The position numbers were made by a program, and so were the translations under genes. Under the pieces are notes generated by a model. That model had not been told where the DNA came from and did no database searches. It worked only from the letters and a program-made list of their open reading frames with translations. Positions 59,969 through 64,000 of a stretch of 64,000 nt of DNA are shown here, piece by piece. Every line of letters begins with the position of its first letter. The first letter of the stretch is position 1. The DNA is from Megalopta genalis (Eukaryota > Arthropoda > Insecta > Hymenoptera > Halictidae), in the NCBI RefSeq assembly GCF_051020955.1, contig NW_027476409.1, positions 62,001 to 126,000 of the forward strand, written 5' to 3'.

Positions 59969-62900
59969 TTTACCTTCAAATATCTGCGGTTTAAATGAAA
60001 TAGCTTCAAATACACGCGAAAAAACGAGTTAGCATTAAATCCATGCGAAACTCATGATTTAGCATCAAATCAATATGAAGTAGAAGGCTTAACTTCAAAT
60101 CCATGCGAAACAAATGATTTACCTTCAAATATCTGCGGTTTAAATGAAATAGCTTCAAATGCAGGCGAAAAAAACGAGTTAGCATTAAATCCATGCGAAA
60201 CACATGATTTAGCATCAAATCAATATGAAGTAGAAGGCTTAACTTCAAATCCATGCGAAACATGTGGTTCAGCATCAAATACTTGTGATGAACACGATTT
60301 AGAGTCAACTGCATGCGAATCAAACGAATTAGCTTCAAGTCCAAGGGAAACACATGATTTAACTTCAAATCAATGCGAGGTAGTAGGTTTAGCTTCAAAT
60401 CAATGCGAAACAAATGATTTAGCTTCAAATACTTGTGATAAACATTATTAAGCTTCAACTGCATGCTAATCAAACGAGTTATATTGAAATCGGAGGGAAA
60501 CACATGATTTACCTTCAAATAACTGCGGTTGAAATGAAATAGCTTCAAATGCAGGCGAAAAAAACGAGTTAGCATCAAACCCATGCGAAACACATGATTC
60601 AGCATCAAATCTATATGAAGTAGAAGGCTTAACTTCAAATCCATGCGAAACATGTGGTTTAGCTTCAAATACTTGTGATAAACGGGATTTAGAGTCAACT
60701 GCATGCGAATCAAACGAGTTAGCTTCAAATCCCAGGAAAACACATGATTTAACTTCAAATCAATGCGAAGTAGAAGGCTTAGCTTCAAATCCATGCGAAA
60801 CAAATGATTTACCTTCAAATACCTGCGGTTTAAATGAAATAGCTTCAAATGCAGGCGAAACAAACGAGTTAGCTTCAAATCCATGCGAAGCACATGAGTT
60901 AGCTTCAAATCAATGCGAAGTAGAAGGCTTAGCTTCAAATCCATGCGAAACGAATGATTTACCTTCAAATACTTGCGGTTTAAATGAAATAGCTTCAAAT
61001 GCAGGCGAAACAAACGAGTTAGCTTCAAGACCATGCGAAACACATGAGTTAGCTTCAAATCAATGCGAAGTAGAAGGCTTAGCTTCAAATCCATGTGAAA
61101 CAAATGGATTAGCTTCAAATACTTGTGATAAACATGATTTAGTTTCAACTGCATACGAATCGAACGAGTTCGCTTCAAATCCCAGGGAAACACATGATTT
61201 AACTTCAAATCAATGCGAAGTAGGAGGCTTAGCTTCAAATCAATGCGAAACAAATAGTTTGGATTCAGATACTGGTGATCAAAATGATTTAGCTTCAACT
61301 GCATGCGAATCAAACGACTTAGCTTCAAATCCAAGGGAAACACATGGTTTAACTTCAAATCAATGCGAAGTAGTAGGCTTAGCTTCAAAACAATGCGAAA
61401 CAAATGTTTTGGGTTCAGATACTTGCGGTTTAAATGAAATAGCTTCAAATGCAGGCGAAACAAACGAGTTAGCTTCAAGACCATGCGAAACACATGATTC
61501 AGCTTCAAATCAATGCGAAGTAGTAGACTTAGCTTCAAATCAATGCGAAACAAATGGATTAGCTTCAAATACTTGTGATAAACATGATTTAGTTTCAACT
61601 GCATACGAATCGAACGAATTCGCTTCAAATTCAAGAGAAACACATGAATTAACTTCAAATCAATGCGAAGTAGTAGGCTTTGCTTCAAATCAATGCGAAA
61701 CAAATGAATTACCTTCAAATACCTGCGGTTTAAATGAAATAGCTTCAAATGCAGGCAAAACAAACGAGTTAGCTTCAAATCCATGCGAAGCACATGAGTT
61801 AGCTCCAAATCAATGCGAAGTAGAAGGCTTAGCTTCAAATCCATGTGAAACAAATGGATTAGCTTCAAATACTTGTGATAAACATGATTTAGTTTCAACT
61901 GCATACGAATCGAACGAGTTCGCTTCAAATCCCAGGGAAACACATGATTTAACTTCAAATCAATGCGAAGTAGGAGGCTTAGCTTCAAATCAATGCGAAA
62001 CAAATAGTTTGGATTCAGATACTTGTGATCAAAATGATTTAGCTTCAACTGCATGCGAATCAAACGACTTAGCTTCAAATCCAAGGGAAACACATGGTTT
62101 AACTTCAAATCAATGCGAAGTAGTTGGCTTAGCTTCAAAACAATGCGAAACAAATGTTTTGGGTTCAGATACTTGCGGTTTAAATGAAATAGCTTCAAAT
62201 GCAGGCGAAACAAACGAGTTAGCTTCAAGACCATGCGAAACACATGACTCAGCTTCAAATCAATGCAAAGTAGTAGACTTAGCTTCAAATCAATGCGAAA
62301 CAAATGGTTTAGATTCAAATACTTGTGATAAACATGATTTAGTTTCAACTGCATACGAATCGAACGAATTCGCTTCAAATCCCAGGGAAACACATGATTT
62401 AGCTTCAAATCAATGCAAAGTAGTAGACTTAGCTTCAAATCAATGCGAAACAAATGGTTTAGATTCAAATACTTGTGATAAACATGATTTAGTTTCAACT
62501 GCATACGAATCGAACGAGTTCGCTTCAAATTCAAGAGAAACACACGAATTAACTTCAAATCAATGGGAAGTAGTAGGCTTAGCTTCAAATCAATGCGAAA
62601 CAAATAGTTTGGATTCAGATACTGGTGATCAAAATGATTTAGCTTCAACTGCATGCGAATCAAACGACTTAGCTTCAAATCCAAGGGAAACACATGGTTT
62701 AACTTCAAATCAATGCGAAGTAGTAGGCTTAGCTTCAAAACAATGCGAAACAAATGTTTTGGGTTCAGATACTTGCGGTTTAAATGAAATAGCTTCAAAT
62801 GCAGGCGAAACAAACGAGTTAGCTTCAAGACCATGCGAAACACATGATTCAGCTTCAAATCAATGCGAAGTAGTAGACTTAGCTTCAAATCAATGCGAAA

Positions 62901-64000
62901 CAAATGGATTAGCTTCAAATACTTGTGATAAACATGATTTAGTTTCAACTGCATACGAATCGAACGAATTCGCTTCAAATTCAAGAGAAACACATGAATT
63001 AACTTCAAATCAATGCGAAGTAGTAGGCTTTGTTTCAAATCAATGCGAAACAAATGAATTACCTTCAAATACCTGCGGTTTAAATGAAATAGCTTCAAAT
63101 GCAGGCAAAACAAACGAGTTAGCTTCAAATCCATGCGAAGCACATGAGTTAGCTCCAAATCAATGCGAAGTAGAAGGCTTAGCTTCAAATCCATGTGAAA
63201 CAAATGGATTTGGAAACTCATGATTTAGCATCAAATCAATATGAAGTAGAAGGCTTAACTTCAAATCCATGCGAAACAAATGATTTACCTTCAAATATCT
63301 GCGGTTTAAATGAAATAGCTTCAAATGCAGGCGAAAAAAACGAGTTAGCATTAAATCCATGCGAAACTCATGATTTAGCATCAAATCAATATGAAGTAGA
63401 AGGCTTATCTTCAAATCCATGCGAAACAAATGGTTTAGCTTCAAATACTTGTGATAAGCACGATTTAGAGTCAACTGCTTTCGAATCAAACGAGTTAGCT
63501 TCAAATCCCAGAGAAACACACTATTTAACTTCAAATCAATACGAAGTAGTAGGCTTAGCGTCAAATCAATGCGAAACAAATTGTTTGGATTCTGATACTT
63601 GTGATCGAAATGATTTAGCTTCAACTGCATGCGAATCAAACGAGTTAGCTTCAAATTCAAGAGAAACACATGATTTAACTTCAAATCAATGCGAAGTAGA
63701 AGGATTAGCTTCAAATCCATGCGAAACATGTGGTTCAGCATCAAATACTTGTGATGAACACGATTTAGAGTCAACTGCATGCGAATCAAACGAATTAGCT
63801 TCAAGTCCAAGGGAAACACATGATTTAACTTCAAATCAATGCGAGGTAGTAGGTTTAGCTTCAAATCAATGCGAAACAAATGATTTAGCTTCAAATACTT
63901 GTGATAAACATTATTAAGCTTCAACTGCATGCTAATCAAACGAGTTATATTGAAATCGGAGGGAAACACATGATTTACCTTCAAATAACTGCGGTTGAAA

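Larger units (their letters stand above)
56286..63141. repeat. 3.7-kb tandem duplication within the array
   Basis: 56286 onwards matches 60006 onwards (offset 3720), including a shared one-base loss in the run CGAAAAAACGAG. From 56941 against 60901 the offset becomes 3960, because the second copy holds 240 bp (8 units) more at 60661-60900. Similarity at this offset breaks near 58422 and 62382. Confidence 0.85.
54962..63180. repeat. 750-bp (25-unit) higher-order repeat region
   Basis: The landmark word GGATTCAGATACT (then TGTGATC or GGTGATC) occurs at 54962, 55712, 57301, 58051, 59101, 61261, 62011 and 62611. Three of the seven gaps are exactly 750 bp and others are 600 and 1050, so blocks gain or lose multiples of 150 bp. 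Between landmarks at 750 bp the + frame shows a fixed series of 25 decapeptides. Confidence 0.85.
33482..64000. repeat. 30-bp minisatellite array, orientation B, homogenised part
   Basis: About 1017 units, running off the window. The same five dialects occur, but local copies become nearly identical to the right of about 39 kb. New sub-dialects dominate there: TCGLNEI, AGETNEL, PCEAHEL, TCDKHDL, TAYESNEF, SRETHEL. The units are arranged in 150-bp and larger (750-bp) higher-order repeats and in multi-kilobase duplications annotated separately. No transposon fragment, gene or non-repeat spacer is visible in this 30.5 kb. Confidence 0.96.

Noticed and set aside
1..64000. CRISPR array, suggested by regular 30-bp periodicity
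   Set aside because: There are no unique spacers; units abut one another directly, and the neighbours are eukaryotic LTR retrotransposons.
1..64000. CENP-B box in each unit (units contain TTCG)
   Set aside because: Only the first half-motif matches; the required CGGG part is missing at the right distance.

Overview
This is eukaryotic, probably arthropod, repeat DNA. About 51 kb of the 64 kb is one AT-rich minisatellite with a 30-bp period. The other 12.6 kb is two LTR retrotransposons inserted into it: a Ty1/copia element and a BEL/Pao element. BEL/Pao elements are animal-specific. The copia primer site copies the anticodon arm of initiator tRNA-Met, as in Drosophila copia, which fits an insect. 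I cannot name a species. I see no host single-copy gene, rRNA gene, tRNA gene or CRISPR.

Layout. 1-1568: array in orientation A (units contain GAAGCTAAATCATGTGTTTC on the + strand). 1569-6892: copia element, coding on the minus strand, with 309-bp LTRs and a 5-bp target duplication CGCAT. 6893 to about 11183: array A again. About 11183: the array flips to its reverse complement, orientation B (units contain TTTAGCTTCAAAT). 11184-26241: array B, older and degenerate. 26242-33481: BEL/Pao element, minus strand, with LTRs of 747 and 748 bp and a 5-bp target duplication ACTTG. 33482-64000: array B, increasingly homogeneous to the right. It holds an 8.8-kb tandem duplication, a 3.7-kb duplication and a 750-bp higher-order repeat. 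The array runs off both ends of the window.

Array organisation. The 30-bp unit comes in five recurring dialects. Translated in the open + frame of orientation B these read ASNPCETHDL, ASNQCEVEGL, ASNPCETNGL, ASNTCDIHDL and ASTACETNEL. They follow one another in a fixed order and form a 150-bp higher-order repeat. Because 30 is divisible by 3, three of the six frames of the unit lack stops. Long open frames (up to about 1200 codons) therefore appear on both strands, and I treat them as by-products, not genes.

Transposons. The copia polyprotein is broken by a +1 shift, an in-frame TGA and probably a lost integrase catalytic Asp; its LTRs differ at 9 of 309 sites by my count. The BEL/Pao element looks young (9 substitutions and one indel in 748 bp) and structurally complete: gag, then pol in the same frame, separated by a single TGA in the context TGA-CTA. 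A paralogous unoccupied copy of its insertion site survives at about 24300.
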